From positions 186,001 through 250,000 of the forward strand of contig NZ_JOII01000004.1 in the NCBI RefSeq assembly GCF_000719955.1: a DNA stretch of 64,000 nucleotides, read 5' to 3'. The notes beneath the pieces were generated by a model. That model made no database searches. It was not told the origin of the DNA and was given only the letters and a program-made list of their open reading frames with translations. Both the position numbers and the translations under genes were made by a program. This document shows, piece after piece, positions 32,228-41,652 of this stretch. The DNA is from Streptomyces albidoflavus (GTDB taxonomy: Bacteria > Actinomycetota > Actinomycetes > Streptomycetales > Streptomycetaceae). The first letter of the stretch is position 1. The number at the start of each line of letters is the position of its first letter.

Positions 32228-33211
32228 TCAGCCGGAGCCGTGGTCGTGCGGGGTGCTCGCCGGCGGGTCGGCGGGACGGGTGCGGCCGCCGTCGTGACCG
32301 CTGACCACCACGGCGAGGATGCCGGCGACGGCCGCGGCGGCCGCGAGGCGTCCGAGCGCGCGGGCGGTCCACTCCGGCAGTCTCGGCCCGCCGGGGCGGC
32401 CGGGGGCGCCGAGCCGTTCGGCGCGGCGGGCCGGGCGGGCGAGGCGCACCACGAGGAGGAGGGCGACGGGGATCTGGAGGAGCCAGAGCACGGTGCGCGG
32501 CCATTCGCCGTACCAGACGTTGGTGCCGTACAGCAGGGTGTGCCAGACGCTGAGCACGTAGACGGCGAGGACGAAGCGGTGCAGGCGGCGCCAGGTGCGG
32601 GGGCCGATGCGGTGGCGTACGTAGAAGAGCAGGCCGAGGGGGACGGCGAGGTAGAGGGCGGCCTGGCCGATGGGGATGGCGATCTGGCCGGTGCCCGAGT
32701 CGTACCAGCCGGGCACGAAGGAGTCGGCGAAGGCGGACCAGAGCCGGGTGAGCCAGGCGGGGCGGGTGTCGTGGCGGACCAGTTCCGCCGCGAACATCAG
32801 GGCGTGCGCGAACATCAGCGCGGTGGTGGTGAGGCTGGTGGTGCGGTGCCAGCGCTCCAGGGTGCGGCGAGGTGGCTGCCGGGCGGTCCGGGGGCCGGAG
32901 AGCACCAGGCCGAGCATGACGGTGCCCCACGCCCAGAGCAGCGCGGACCAGCCGAACGCCTGGCTGAGCAGGTACATCCAGTAGGCGCGCGGGTCGTCCA
33001 TGAAGGGCATCACGGCGGCCGTCGAGGAGGTGCCCGCCTCCATGCGGTACCAGAGGAAGACGAAGACGGCGGCGGTGACGCCGACGGCGGCGGAGGCGTC
33101 GGGGACGGCGGCCCGCAGATCGCCCCTCAGGTGGGGCGTCCCCTCCCGCCGGCCGGCCACCTCGGGGGCCTGGTCCGGCTCCTGCGGTACGGGTGTGGCG
33201 GGGGGCTGCAT
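32228..33211 (-). CDS. Ferric-reductase-like transmembrane protein
   Basis: A 327-residue membrane protein with six or seven helices. The core matches the ferric-reductase-like transmembrane domain (YedZ/NOX group), with candidate haem-ligating His pairs in WHRTTSL, MFAHALMF, RLHRFVLAVYVLSVWH. It lacks the cytoplasmic FAD and NAD domains, so it would pass electrons with the help of another protein. The C-terminal tail is exported-looking, with one more helix and a His-rich end (DHGSG). The ATG at 33211 has GAGGAAAGG seven bases upstream. The electron donor and acceptor are unknown. Confidence 0.78.
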   Translation of the reverse strand: MQPPATPVPQEPDQAPEVAGRREGTPHLRGDLRAAVPDASAAVGVTAAVFVFLWYRMEAGTSSTAAVMPFMDDPRAYWMYLLSQAFGWSALLWAWGTVMLGLVLSGPRTARQPPRRTLERWHRTTSLTTTALMFAHALMFAAELVRHDTRPAWLTRLWSAFADSFVPGWYDSGTGQIAIPIGQAALYLAVPLGLLFYVRHRIGPRTWRRLHRFVLAVYVLSVWHTLLYGTNVWYGEWPRTVLWLLQIPVALLLVVRLARPARRAERLGAPGRPGGPRLPEWTARALGRLAAAAAVAGILAVVVSGHDGGRTRPADPPASTPHDHGSG

Positions 33212-33313
33212 GCGTCGGCCTTTCCTCGCGGCGGGCAACCGGCGTGACTCGCGTGCACAGTGTGGCGTCCCGGGCGCCGGGTGCCGAGAGCGGAACCGGC
33301 CGACATGATCAGG

Positions 33314-33358
33314 CCGCCGGGCCGGGCGGCGCGGGGTGCGCGACGCCCGGCCCGGCGG
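33314..33358 (-). terminator. Perfect 14-base inverted repeat after the TPR gene
   Basis: Arms at 33314-33327 and 33345-33358 are exactly complementary, loop 17 bases, all GC. It starts nine bases beyond the TPR-gene stop on the minus strand and should end the HSP90 operon. Confidence 0.7.
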
Positions 33359-33366
33359 ACCGGGGC

Positions 33367-36300
33367 TCAGTCGGTGGCGCCCGCCGCGAGGTCCTCGCGG
33401 ACGGAGGTGAGGATCTGCGCCGCCTCGGACAGGCCGGCGCGCTCGCACCGGGCGGCGGCCTCGTCGAGCCGGGCCACCGCCGCCTGGGTGCGGCCGAGAC
33501 CGTGGCTCTCGACCAGGGCGGCGATGCGGACGGCCTCGGCGCGCCGCTCCTCGCCGTCGGGGCCTCCGTCGGCGAAGGCGGCGACGGCCGCCTCGGCCTC
33601 GGGAAGGGCCTCGACGAAGCGGTCGGCCTGGGCCAGGACGCGGGCCCGCCGGTAGTGGATGCTGCCCCGGGCGAACCAGTGGACGAAGTCCTCGTCGTCC
33701 TCGGGGACGGCCGCGTACAGCGCGTCGGCGTCGGCGAGCCGGCGCAGCGCCTCCTCGGCCGCCTCGGCGCCGTGCGCGTCCATGGTCAGGCGCGCGAACT
33801 CGCAGGCCGTCTCCAGCAGCATCGGCGGGTTCGGCGCCTCGGCGTGCGCGGCGAAGGCCCGGTCGTAGGCGGTGCGCGCCGCCTCCCAGCGCCCGGCCAG
33901 GGCCAGCGAGGTGGCGGCCTCGGCGGCGACCAGGGTGAGGGTCTGCGCGCCGTCCTCCCAGCCGGCGACGGTGTCGGCCAGCCGCAGGAACTCCTCGGCG
34001 GCGGGCAGGTGTTCGTCCAGCGCGCGCAGGCCCCGGGCGAGGGTCAGGCGGGTCTGGGCGAGCAGCCGCTCGTCGAGTGCGGCCGCCGACTCGTCGCCCA
34101 CGACGGACTCCAGGACGGCGACCGCGTCGGCCTGGCGGCCGGTGCGGGCGAGGAGGTCGGCGAGCTGGAGCCGGGCGTCGGCGGCGTCGTTCGGCTCGCC
34201 CTGGCGGTCGAAGCGGGTGGCCGCCTCGGAGAAGTGGCGTACGGCTCCGGCGACGTCTCCGGTGTGTGTCCCGGCGTGGCCGAGCAGCAGGTACGTGGGG
34301 GCCATGGGGAAGTGGGTGTCCTCGTACCGGACCGCCTCGGCGAGCGCCTGGTGGAGCAGTTCGGCGGCCTCCTCGGGCTTGCCGAGGCAGAGCAGGACCT
34401 GGGAGAGCAGGGCGCGGACGCGGGTACCGCGCCAGGGGCGGCCGGATGCCTCGATCTCCTTGAGGGCGGCGCGCAGTTCCGTCTCGGCCAGGGCGTGGTC
34501 GCCGAGCCGGGCGGCGACGTCACCGGCGAACATGCGGGCGGCGCCGCGCTGGTGGGGCACGCCGAGCCGGCCTGCCTCGCTGTCCAGGGTGGCGCGCAGC
34601 GCGTCGAACCGCTCGCGGTCGGGCGCGGGGATCTCCGGGGCCCCGTCCAGCGCCACGCGGTAGGCGGCGAAGACCTGGCAGTGCAGCACGGTGAGGTACT
34701 TCTCGGCGGTGGCCGAGCCTTCGGCGGGGCCGGTGGCGGGAAGCGGGCCGGGGTCGGCGCCGGTCTCGTCGTGGGCGGCGATCCGCTTCTCCAGGAGCTG
34801 TTCGGCCTCCCGCCGGCAGGCGTCGAGCGCGTCCCAGAACTCAGGGCCGGCCGACCGGGCGGCGCCGGAGTCCTCCCCGGCGTCCTCGCCGTCGGTGACC
34901 ACGACGTCCCAGGAGAGGGCGCGGGTCCGGGCGACCAGGGCGTGCCAGGCCATGCCGGCCGCCTCGTACAGCTCGGCGGTCTCCTCCATCGCGGTCCGCG
35001 CGGCCCGGTCGCGGTCCTCGGCGTAGAGGGTGTGGGCGCGCTCTTCGGCGAGTTCGGCGCGGAGCCGCGCCGCGGGGCCGAGCGTGTCGTCGTGGGCGTA
35101 CCCGTCGGCCTCCGCCAGCTCGGCCACCCTGTCCCACAGCGGGGTGTCGCCGGGGTGGCCGAGGGCGGCCATCCGGCGTGCCTCGCGGACCAGTTCGGTG
35201 AACTCCCCGGGGATCTCGCGGGCCGGGGCGGCGACCGGAGCGGGGGCCGGGACGGCGGCGGGGCCGGTGAGCGCGGTGCGCAGGCCGAGCGGCAGCGGCT
35301 CGTCGAGGAGCGGGCGCCGGCCCAGCCGCAGGCGGCGCGCGTCGCCGACGGCGGTGGTGCCGTTGCGGGTGTCGAAGGCGGCCGCCAGCCGGCCGGCCTC
35401 CTCGCGGACCTCGGCCAGCAGTTCGCCCGCCGTCCAGGTGCGGCCGGGCGGACCGCCGACCGGCGCGTCCGTGTGGCCCTCCTCGACGAGCAGGGCGAGC
35501 AGCACCTCGGTGCCGGTGAGGAAGTCGAGGCGGGCCAGCGGGGCGCCGGTGGCCTCGAACAGGGGGCGGTTCTCGGCGAGGATCTCCACGCCGCGCGCCG
35601 TGTTGCGGGAGAGCGCGCAGAACTCCAGGTGGAGGCCGACCTCCTCCTGCATCCCGGTGCGGCCGCGGACCTGCCGGTAGCCGGTGAGGTGGTGCGAGCG
35701 GGCCTCGTCCACCCGGCCGAGGCGCAGCAGCGGGAGCAGGGCGTTCGCCTGGCTCATCTGCGGTTCGTCGGAGCAGCTGACGGCGCCGTCCAGGACGGGG
35801 CGCCAGGTGTCGAGGGCGCCCGCGTCGTCCCCGGCGAAGACCTGGTGGAGCGCGTGGTGGCGGGTCTCGCACGCCTCGCAGTCGCTGAGGCGGGTGCGGG
35901 TCCGGGTGGCCCAGAGGTCGTAGGCGTCCGGGATGCCGGTGCCGGTGTGGCGGGCGACGTGGTAGCGCATGGCCGCCACCGGCTGGAGGCCGTGCCCGGC
36001 GTCCTCGTACCGCTCACGCATCCGGTCGACCCAGCCGTGGACGGTGGCCAGCGGCATGTCGGGGACCTGGAGGAGCGAGGTCGTCACCCACTTGAACCGC
36101 CAGTCGACCTGGTGGTCCTCCCACTCGCTGAAGGCGTCGGGGGTGGTCTCGCGCAGCTTCAGCAGCCGGGCGAAGACCACCGGCGACTTGCGGTGCTCGC
36201 CGGTGAACTCGTAGGCGGCCATCAGCTCCAGGAGCGCCGTGACCAGCAGGGCGGGGTCGTCGAACGCCTCGGCGGCCTCGGCCAGTTCCTCGGCGGTCAC

Positions 36301-36375
36301 GGTGCGGTGCAGGCCGTGCGGGCGGCCGTCGTTCTCGCGCAGCGCGTCGAGCACCGCCTGCGGGGTGTCCAGCAT
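33367..36375 (-). CDS. Large tetratricopeptide-repeat-like protein paired with HSP90
   Basis: A 1002-residue, alanine-rich all-helical protein without signal peptide or membrane segment. Repeated helix pairs such as ALDTWRPVLDGAV, HFSEAATRFDRQGEPNDAADARLQLADLL and EAARTAYDRAFAAHAEAPNPP look like degenerate TPR units across its length. No enzyme motif is seen. Its ATG follows directly on the TAA of the HSP90-family gene with no intervening base, so the two are coupled and produced together. TPR proteins are the classic co-chaperones of eukaryotic HSP90, so a bacterial chaperone-cochaperone pair is a fair inference. Confidence 0.85.
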   Translation of the reverse strand: MLDTPQAVLDALRENDGRPHGLHRTVTAEELAEAAEAFDDPALLVTALLELMAAYEFTGEHRKSPVVFARLLKLRETTPDAFSEWEDHQVDWRFKWVTTSLLQVPDMPLATVHGWVDRMRERYEDAGHGLQPVAAMRYHVARHTGTGIPDAYDLWATRTRTRLSDCEACETRHHALHQVFAGDDAGALDTWRPVLDGAVSCSDEPQMSQANALLPLLRLGRVDEARSHHLTGYRQVRGRTGMQEEVGLHLEFCALSRNTARGVEILAENRPLFEATGAPLARLDFLTGTEVLLALLVEEGHTDAPVGGPPGRTWTAGELLAEVREEAGRLAAAFDTRNGTTAVGDARRLRLGRRPLLDEPLPLGLRTALTGPAAVPAPAPVAAPAREIPGEFTELVREARRMAALGHPGDTPLWDRVAELAEADGYAHDDTLGPAARLRAELAEERAHTLYAEDRDRAARTAMEETAELYEAAGMAWHALVARTRALSWDVVVTDGEDAGEDSGAARSAGPEFWDALDACRREAEQLLEKRIAAHDETGADPGPLPATGPAEGSATAEKYLTVLHCQVFAAYRVALDGAPEIPAPDRERFDALRATLDSEAGRLGVPHQRGAARMFAGDVAARLGDHALAETELRAALKEIEASGRPWRGTRVRALLSQVLLCLGKPEEAAELLHQALAEAVRYEDTHFPMAPTYLLLGHAGTHTGDVAGAVRHFSEAATRFDRQGEPNDAADARLQLADLLARTGRQADAVAVLESVVGDESAAALDERLLAQTRLTLARGLRALDEHLPAAEEFLRLADTVAGWEDGAQTLTLVAAEAATSLALAGRWEAARTAYDRAFAAHAEAPNPPMLLETACEFARLTMDAHGAEAAEEALRRLADADALYAAVPEDDEDFVHWFARGSIHYRRARVLAQADRFVEALPEAEAAVAAFADGGPDGEERRAEAVRIAALVESHGLGRTQAAVARLDEAAARCERAGLSEAAQILTSVREDLAAGATD

Positions 36376-38226
36376 TTACGCGTCCTTCCGGGGCTCGGCC
36401 GGGCCGGCCGGGTGCATGGCGTGGGTGAGCAGGCCGATGAAGGCCCGGTTGAGCAGGGCGCTCTCGCTCGCCCTCAGCGGGCGTCGGCTGAGCAGCAGGG
36501 CCTGGCCGTAGAGGGCTTCGGCGGCGGTGGTGGCGAGGCCGCGTTCGGTGATGGTGAGGGCCTGGCGCACCAGCGGGTTGAGGTGGTTGAGGACGAGCTG
36601 GGCGCGGGGTGTCTCGTCGCGCAGCGAGCCGAGGATGTCGGCCCACAGGCCGTCGCTCTCCGAGGCGAGCGAGGAGCGGGTCCGCTCGTGGCGGGCCTCG
36701 CGGTTGTCGAGGAGCAGGGCGGGCGCGGTGACCGGCTGGAAGTCGCGGAGGACCACGTCGCAGTCGTGGGCGCCGACGGTCTCGCGGGCCAGGGCGAGGA
36801 AGGCGGCGGCGCGCAGTTCCGCCGAGGGGTCGACGGCGTCGAGGTGGGCGGTGACGGTCGCCGGGTCGAGGTCGGTGACGCTGCTGCCGGGGCGGATCTC
36901 GGGGAGCCGGTGGACGAGGTCCCGGTCGTAGGTGTAGCCGCCGTTGACGACGCCGAGTCCGGCGGCCGAGGCGATGGGCGCGACCTGGCGGAACTCCTCG
37001 ACGCTGCGGGTGACCAGGACGGTCGGGTGGTTGCGGGCGAACTCCTCCAGGGTGACGTTGCCGTCGGTGGTCTCGAAGGGCAGCCAGGGCAGGACGGTGC
37101 GCAGGAGTTCGTCGTCGTAGCGGGCGAGCGCCTTGACGGCGAGGTGGTGGGTGTCGATGAAGCGGTGGAGGAGGGCGGGGTCGCTGGCGGCGAGGCCGGT
37201 GAGCCAGTCGCGGATGCGCTGGCCGAGGGCGTCGCGGACGGCGGCCAGGGTGCCGTCCTCGTACAGCGCCTCGCGGGAGGCGGTGGGGCGCAGGCTGGTG
37301 GTGTCGACGACGCAGCGGACGAAGAAGGCCCAGTCGGGGAGGAGTTCGGGCGCCTTGTCGGTGAGGAGCATCCCCTTGAGGTGGACCCGGTGTCCGGCGC
37401 GCTGGGCGGGGCTGACCGCGGTGGGCAGGACGTAGGCGACGCCGCGCAGCCCGGCGGCGGGCAGGTCCAGCTCGATGGTGTCGAGCGGGGTGAAGTCGAA
37501 GGTGGTGCGGCAGTACGCGGTGAGCGCCTCCCGGCGGGCGAGCGGCGAGCCGTGCGGGCGCTCCCAGGGCGGGGTGTCGTTGACCCGGGTCGGCGTCCCT
37601 CGCGGGTCGACGACGGTGACCTCGTACTTCAGCAGGCCGCCGAAGTGCCGGGCGAGTTCGGTGACCCGCTCGGGGGCGGTCCACTCGGCGTTGTCGGCAC
37701 GTGGGGTGAGGCGGACGGTGGTGCCCGGCTCGGGCATCGCGGAGGCCGGGAGGGTACGGATGGTGTAGCGGCCGTCCGAGTGGCCGCGCCATTCGACGGT
37801 GGGCGCGCCGGGGTCGGTGGCGTGGCGGCTGACCACGGTGATCTCGTCGGCGACGACGAAGCAGGCGAGCAGGCCGATGCCGAACTGGCCGATGAACTCC
37901 CCGCGGGCGGACTCCAGTCCGGCGCCGTCCAGGCCGCCGTCGGCGTTCCGCTTGGAGCTGCGGCCGATGGTGGCGAGGAAGCGGTGCACGTCGGCCTCGG
38001 TGAGGCCGATGCCGGTGTCGGTGACGGTGAGCGTCTCGCCGGTGCGCACGGTGATGGCGGCGGGGGCGCCGGGGTCGGCGGCCTGCCGGGCGGTGAGGGC
38101 GTCGACCGCGTTCTGGAGGAGTTCGCGCAGGTAGACGCGGGGGCTGGAGTAGAGGTGGTGGGAGAGCAGGTCCACCAGACCACGCAGGTCGACCTGGAAG
38201 CTGTGGGAGGACTCGGAGTGGAGCAC
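36376..38226 (-). CDS. HSP90-family molecular chaperone (HtpG-like)
   Basis: A 616-residue protein. The N-terminal GHKL ATPase domain is complete: YLRELLQNAVDAL (Glu35, Asn39), VTDTGIGLT (Asp70, Gly72) and the lid/glycine loop GEFIGQFGIGLLACFVV. The middle domain has HLKGMLLTDKAPELLPDWAFFVRCVVDT, matching the HtpG core, and a shortened C-terminal dimerisation part with LNHLNPLVRQAL. Overall identity to E. coli HtpG looks low, and it is the actinobacterial branch that travels with TPR genes. Clients are unknown. It is directly followed by the TPR gene, and preceded on the same strand by another helical-repeat protein gene 129 bases upstream. Confidence 0.9.
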   Translation of the reverse strand: MLHSESSHSFQVDLRGLVDLLSHHLYSSPRVYLRELLQNAVDALTARQAADPGAPAAITVRTGETLTVTDTGIGLTEADVHRFLATIGRSSKRNADGGLDGAGLESARGEFIGQFGIGLLACFVVADEITVVSRHATDPGAPTVEWRGHSDGRYTIRTLPASAMPEPGTTVRLTPRADNAEWTAPERVTELARHFGGLLKYEVTVVDPRGTPTRVNDTPPWERPHGSPLARREALTAYCRTTFDFTPLDTIELDLPAAGLRGVAYVLPTAVSPAQRAGHRVHLKGMLLTDKAPELLPDWAFFVRCVVDTTSLRPTASREALYEDGTLAAVRDALGQRIRDWLTGLAASDPALLHRFIDTHHLAVKALARYDDELLRTVLPWLPFETTDGNVTLEEFARNHPTVLVTRSVEEFRQVAPIASAAGLGVVNGGYTYDRDLVHRLPEIRPGSSVTDLDPATVTAHLDAVDPSAELRAAAFLALARETVGAHDCDVVLRDFQPVTAPALLLDNREARHERTRSSLASESDGLWADILGSLRDETPRAQLVLNHLNPLVRQALTITERGLATTAAEALYGQALLLSRRPLRASESALLNRAFIGLLTHAMHPAGPAEPRKDA

Positions 38227-38355
38227 CTGTGGGTTCCCTCGTCGGGGCGCGCGCCGGTGCGGCGTCGCGCGGGGTGGGATGAGCCGCCCGGCGGGGCCCG
38301 GCTGTCGGCGGGGCCCGTCGTCACGGGGGCTGGTCGGGCGGCGGTGCGCCGGGGC

Positions 38356-39333
38356 TCAGCGGCCGGCGGCGGCGCGGTTCTCGCGGTAGGCGGCGGCCGG
38401 GTCGGCGGCGTCGAGGTAGTTCCAGGGGAACGCGGTGACGATCCCGTTGGTGCCGTCGAAGCAGAGTTTGGCCAGGTCGCGGTCGCCGGTGAGCGAGAAG
38501 GCCATGGCGAAGGTGTTGTACACCTGGAGCCAGCCCTGCCCGTAGGCGAAGTCCTCGTGCCAGATGGAGCGTTCGGCGGCCTCGGTGAGCGAGGCGGTGA
38601 TCCCGGGCTGCCCCAGGTACTCGGCGTCGGCGCCGGAGTCGAGGGCGAGCCACTGCTCGATGTGGGCGAGGGCGACGAGCTGGCCGAGCATGCTGCCGGC
38701 GGGGGCGTCGCGCAGGGCCTGGGTGGCGAAGGCGTGCATCTCCTCGTGGGAGCCGCCCCACTTGTCGCAGAGCTGCTGGAGCTGCTGCTGGTGGGCGCCG
38801 AGGTGGTGCGGGTGGCGCCGGACGGCCGCCTCGAAGCGGCGGCGGGCGACGGTCTGCCCGACCTGGAGGCCCCGGCCGCTCATCTGGAGGAAGTACCAGG
38901 GGCTGACCCACTGCGGCTCACGCTCGGCGGCCTCGTAGAGCCACTTCTCGGCGGTCCGCAGCCGGTTGTGGAAGACCTGGAACTGGTCGCGCGAGACGTG
39001 CTCGGCGCGGGCGCCGGTACGTGCCTCCCAGCCCCAGTTGACGTGGCGGGCCCCGGCGACCAGCAGCGGCAGGGCCGAGTCGGGCTCGGCCTCGACGGCC
39101 TGGGGTATCCAGTTCTCCACATTGGCGGTCCTGGCGACCGCGGTGATCAGCCAGGTGCGGTCCTCGGACTCGGGACGCTCCGTCAGCTGGTCGCGTACGG
39201 CCGCCCAGTCGGCGGCCTCGGCCGCCTCGCGGATGCGCCCGATCTCGGGCTCTCCCTGGTCCTCGTCCACCTCTGCGGTGGAACGGCCGATCCATCTCCT
39301 CAGCGAGGACCCCGCCCCCCGGAGCAACGCCAT
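38356..39333 (-). CDS. Helical-repeat protein upstream of HSP90, function unknown
   Basis: A 325-residue cytoplasmic protein, helical, with Trp-rich segments such as ENWIPQAVEAEPDSALPLLVAGARHVNWGWEARTG, AEKWLYEAAEREPQWVSPWYFLQMSGRG and RRRFEAAVRRHPHHLGAHQQQLQQLCDKWGG. These resemble Sel1/TPR-like repeats seen in a streptomycete family of unknown function. No catalytic motif is visible. It lies 129 bases upstream of the HSP90 gene on the same strand and probably belongs to that system. The start at 39333 lacks a strong ribosome site. Confidence 0.72.
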   Translation of the reverse strand: MALLRGAGSSLRRWIGRSTAEVDEDQGEPEIGRIREAAEAADWAAVRDQLTERPESEDRTWLITAVARTANVENWIPQAVEAEPDSALPLLVAGARHVNWGWEARTGARAEHVSRDQFQVFHNRLRTAEKWLYEAAEREPQWVSPWYFLQMSGRGLQVGQTVARRRFEAAVRRHPHHLGAHQQQLQQLCDKWGGSHEEMHAFATQALRDAPAGSMLGQLVALAHIEQWLALDSGADAEYLGQPGITASLTEAAERSIWHEDFAYGQGWLQVYNTFAMAFSLTGDRDLAKLCFDGTNGIVTAFPWNYLDAADPAAAYRENRAAAGR

Positions 39334-39888
39334 GACAACCCCCTGCCGCGCCCGGTCCCCTCGGACCGTCGACGCCTCGTTCGCAGGTAGTTAAGTATCA
39401 CGCCCGGCCGACACCCGCACACTCGTTTGACGTGCGGGTTCGTGGGCCGCGGGGCCCTATTTCCCTCGCTTCCCGATACGGAATTCCGCTCCCCGGAAAT
39501 GTGACGGCACATCCGGGATTCGCCCGCACCGGGGCGCATCCGGAATGCTCGACACCGCCACGGCACTCCCCCGATATCCGCGCTCCACCTGCCGGAATCA
39601 CCCCACCGCACCACCCCTGAGCTGCACCTTTACCCATGCGGCGGCGCGACTGGACATCTGCGGCCTCCCTCACCGAAAGCGCGCACGCATTTCCTTCACT
39701 TCTCGATCACATTCGCGGACCGCGCCCGGCGGAACGAGGTCGCGCGAGAGCGGCACGGACGCTCGCCTGACACCGCGCCCTCACACGCGACACCACCACC
39801 GGCGCCTGCGAGGTGATCAGGAGGGGCGGTGCGCCGGGCAGACGCTCTTCCCCGGCGGCGGGCCGTGTGACGGCCGTACCCTGTGGCC
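39334..39888. other. 555-base intergenic region with lower GC content
   Basis: No convincing gene or RNA is seen; GC drops visibly between about 39400 and 39720. It contains the palindromic element ATGTG-ACGG-CACAT inside a longer imperfect hairpin (39492-39517) and near-repeats of CATCCGG(G/A)AT at 39511 and 39538. A TGATACT on the minus strand (about 39395-39401) could be the -10 of the gene at 39333. Confidence 0.4.
39877..39882 (+). promoter_or_regulatory. -10 box TACCCT, predicted leaderless start at 39889
   Basis: TACCCT ends six bases before the GTG at 39889; no ribosome site precedes either candidate GTG (39883 or 39889). This spacing selects 39889 as the start. Confidence 0.45.
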
Positions 39889-41373
39889 GTGCTGATCTAC
39901 GACGAACTGACCGCCGCCGAGCGTGCGTTGTGGGACGCCTTCCCCGAAGGACGGTGGGTGGACCTGCGGACCGGGGTGCCCGAGGAGGACGATCCCGCGA
40001 CGGGGGCGGAGTGGGGCGCCGGGCGGACGGTCCGTGCCGAGGTGGTGGCCGCGCTGCTGCTGGGCGGCGGTCCGGCGCGGCCGGGCGGGGTCGCGGCGCT
40101 GCGCCTGGCGGGGGCGCGGATCACCGGGGCGCTCGACCTGGCCGGTGCGGAGATCGGCAGCCCGGTGTGGCTGAGGGGGTGCCGGCTGGAGCAGCCGGTG
40201 AGCCTGCACGCCGCCACGACGAGAACGGTCCACATCACCGCCGGCCGCGTCCCGGGCGTGGATGCCGGGCTGGCCCGCGTCGAGGGGCACCCGGACCTGA
40301 CCGGCTCCGTGCTGGAAACGGGCAGCCTCACCCTGGTCAATGCCCAGGTGACCGGGGAACTGCGCCTGAACGGGGCGCGGATCACCGCGCCGGGGCGATG
40401 GGGAGTGTTCGCCGGGGGCCTTGCCATGGGGGGAGGCGTCTACTGCCGCGAGGGCTTCTTCACGCGCGGTGGGGTGCGCCTGGTGGGCGCGCAGCTTCCC
40501 GGCGGCCTCTTCATGAGAGGGGCGCGACTGGAGAGCCCGCAGGGCGAGGCGCTGGTCGCGGACCGCGCGGACGCCTCGGCGGTGGAGCTGTCCGACGGCT
40601 TCCGTGCGACGGGAACGGTGCGGCTTCGGGGCGCCCGGATAGCGGATCTCCTGACCCTCGACGGCGCCACCCTCGACGGCACCGGGACCGCCCTGTTCGG
40701 CGTCGGCATGCAGGTGGGGACCCTCGACTTCGGCCTCGCCACGAAGCCTTCCGGAACCGTGGACCTCCGGGGCGCCACGGTGACCGCCCTGCACGACCGC
40801 GCGGGGAGCTGGCCGGACGAGGTGCGGCTGGACGGCTTCGTCTACGGCTCGCTCCACTCCGAGGCGACACCCGGGTGGGAGAACGTGACCCGCCGCCTGG
40901 CCTGGCTCCGCCGCAACCCCGGCTACGCCCCGCAGCCGTACGAGCAGCTCGCCGCCTGTTACCGGCAGGCCGGCCACGACGACGACGCCCGGCGGGTGCT
41001 GCTCGCCAAGCAGCGCCACCGCCGCACCACGCTGAACGTGCCCGGCCGGGTGTGGGGGCGGCTGCTCGACGCCACCGTCGGCTACGGCTACCGCCCCTGG
41101 CTGGCGGCCCTGTGGATGGGCGCGCTCTGCCTCCTCGGCGGCCTGGTGTTCAGCGCGGGCTCGCCCGTCCAGACGAAGGACGGGGAGGGCGCCCCGTTCA
41201 ACGCGCTGGTCTACACCGTCGACCTGCTCTTCCCCGTCGGCGACTTCGGCCAGCGCGGCGCGTGGCACTGGACCGACGGCACCCAGTGGTTCGCGTATCT
41301 CCTGGTCGCCGTCGGCTGGCTCCTCACGACGGCGGTCGTCGCCGGCGTCACCCGCACCCTGAACAGGAACTGA
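39889..41373 (+). CDS. Beta-helix-like protein with C-terminal membrane domain
   Basis: A 494-residue protein. Residues about 60-320 consist of short repeats of the form LRLAGARITGALDLAGAEIGSPVWLRG, pentapeptide-like, predicting a right-handed beta-helix. A helical segment with a TPR-like pair (NPGYAPQPYEQLAACYRQAGHDDDARRVLLAKQRHR) follows, then two to three transmembrane helices at the end (about 395-490). Streptomyces homologues are often labelled membrane-associated oxidoreductase, but I see no cofactor motif and treat the function as unknown. The repeat domain would face the cytoplasm. Confidence 0.78.
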   Translation: MLIYDELTAAERALWDAFPEGRWVDLRTGVPEEDDPATGAEWGAGRTVRAEVVAALLLGGGPARPGGVAALRLAGARITGALDLAGAEIGSPVWLRGCRLEQPVSLHAATTRTVHITAGRVPGVDAGLARVEGHPDLTGSVLETGSLTLVNAQVTGELRLNGARITAPGRWGVFAGGLAMGGGVYCREGFFTRGGVRLVGAQLPGGLFMRGARLESPQGEALVADRADASAVELSDGFRATGTVRLRGARIADLLTLDGATLDGTGTALFGVGMQVGTLDFGLATKPSGTVDLRGATVTALHDRAGSWPDEVRLDGFVYGSLHSEATPGWENVTRRLAWLRRNPGYAPQPYEQLAACYRQAGHDDDARRVLLAKQRHRRTTLNVPGRVWGRLLDATVGYGYRPWLAALWMGALCLLGGLVFSAGSPVQTKDGEGAPFNALVYTVDLLFPVGDFGQRGAWHWTDGTQWFAYLLVAVGWLLTTAVVAGVTRTLNRN

Positions 41374-41390
41374 ACGCCACGACCGGCTCG

Positions 41391-41635
41391 ATGAGGCTCA
41401 CGGCCGTCACCCTCGACTGCGCCAGCCCGCCGGCGTTGGCCGCCCTGTATGGGACGGCCACCGGCCTGGACCTGGACGAGCGGTCCACCGGCGACTTCGC
41501 GGCGCCGACCTCGACACCGCCGGGACGCGGCTGTCGGCCCTGGGCGCCGTACGGCCCGAGCCGCAGCCCCTCGCGGAACGGTGGCGGGTCCTGCTCGACC
41601 CGGCCGGGCGCCCGTTCTGCCTGACGGCGAAGTAG
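41391..41635 (+). pseudogene. Decayed VOC-family (glyoxalase-like) gene
   Basis: The first 38 codons (MRLTAVTLDCASPPALAAL...) are the start of a VOC-fold protein. The ending, GADLDTAGTRLSALGAV ... WRVLLDPAGRPFCLTAK and a TAG stop, is the typical VOC C terminus but lies in another frame, and about 50 residues from the middle are missing. A deletion plus frameshift explains this. No full-length copy is nearby, and the remnant is unlikely to fold. Confidence 0.75.
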
Positions 41636-41652
41636 GCCCGGGGCGGAGCGTC

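Noticed and set aside
33193..39390. A 2065-codon open frame on the plus strand opposite the HSP90 and TPR genes
   Set aside because: The minus strand encodes clear HSP90 motifs; the plus-strand translation is low-complexity Gly/Val/Glu text with no family signal.
39492..39517. Hairpin with ATGTG-ACGG-CACAT as a terminator or small RNA
   Set aside because: It has bulges and no U-tract, and no neighbouring transcript clearly ends there; only noted in the intergenic entry.
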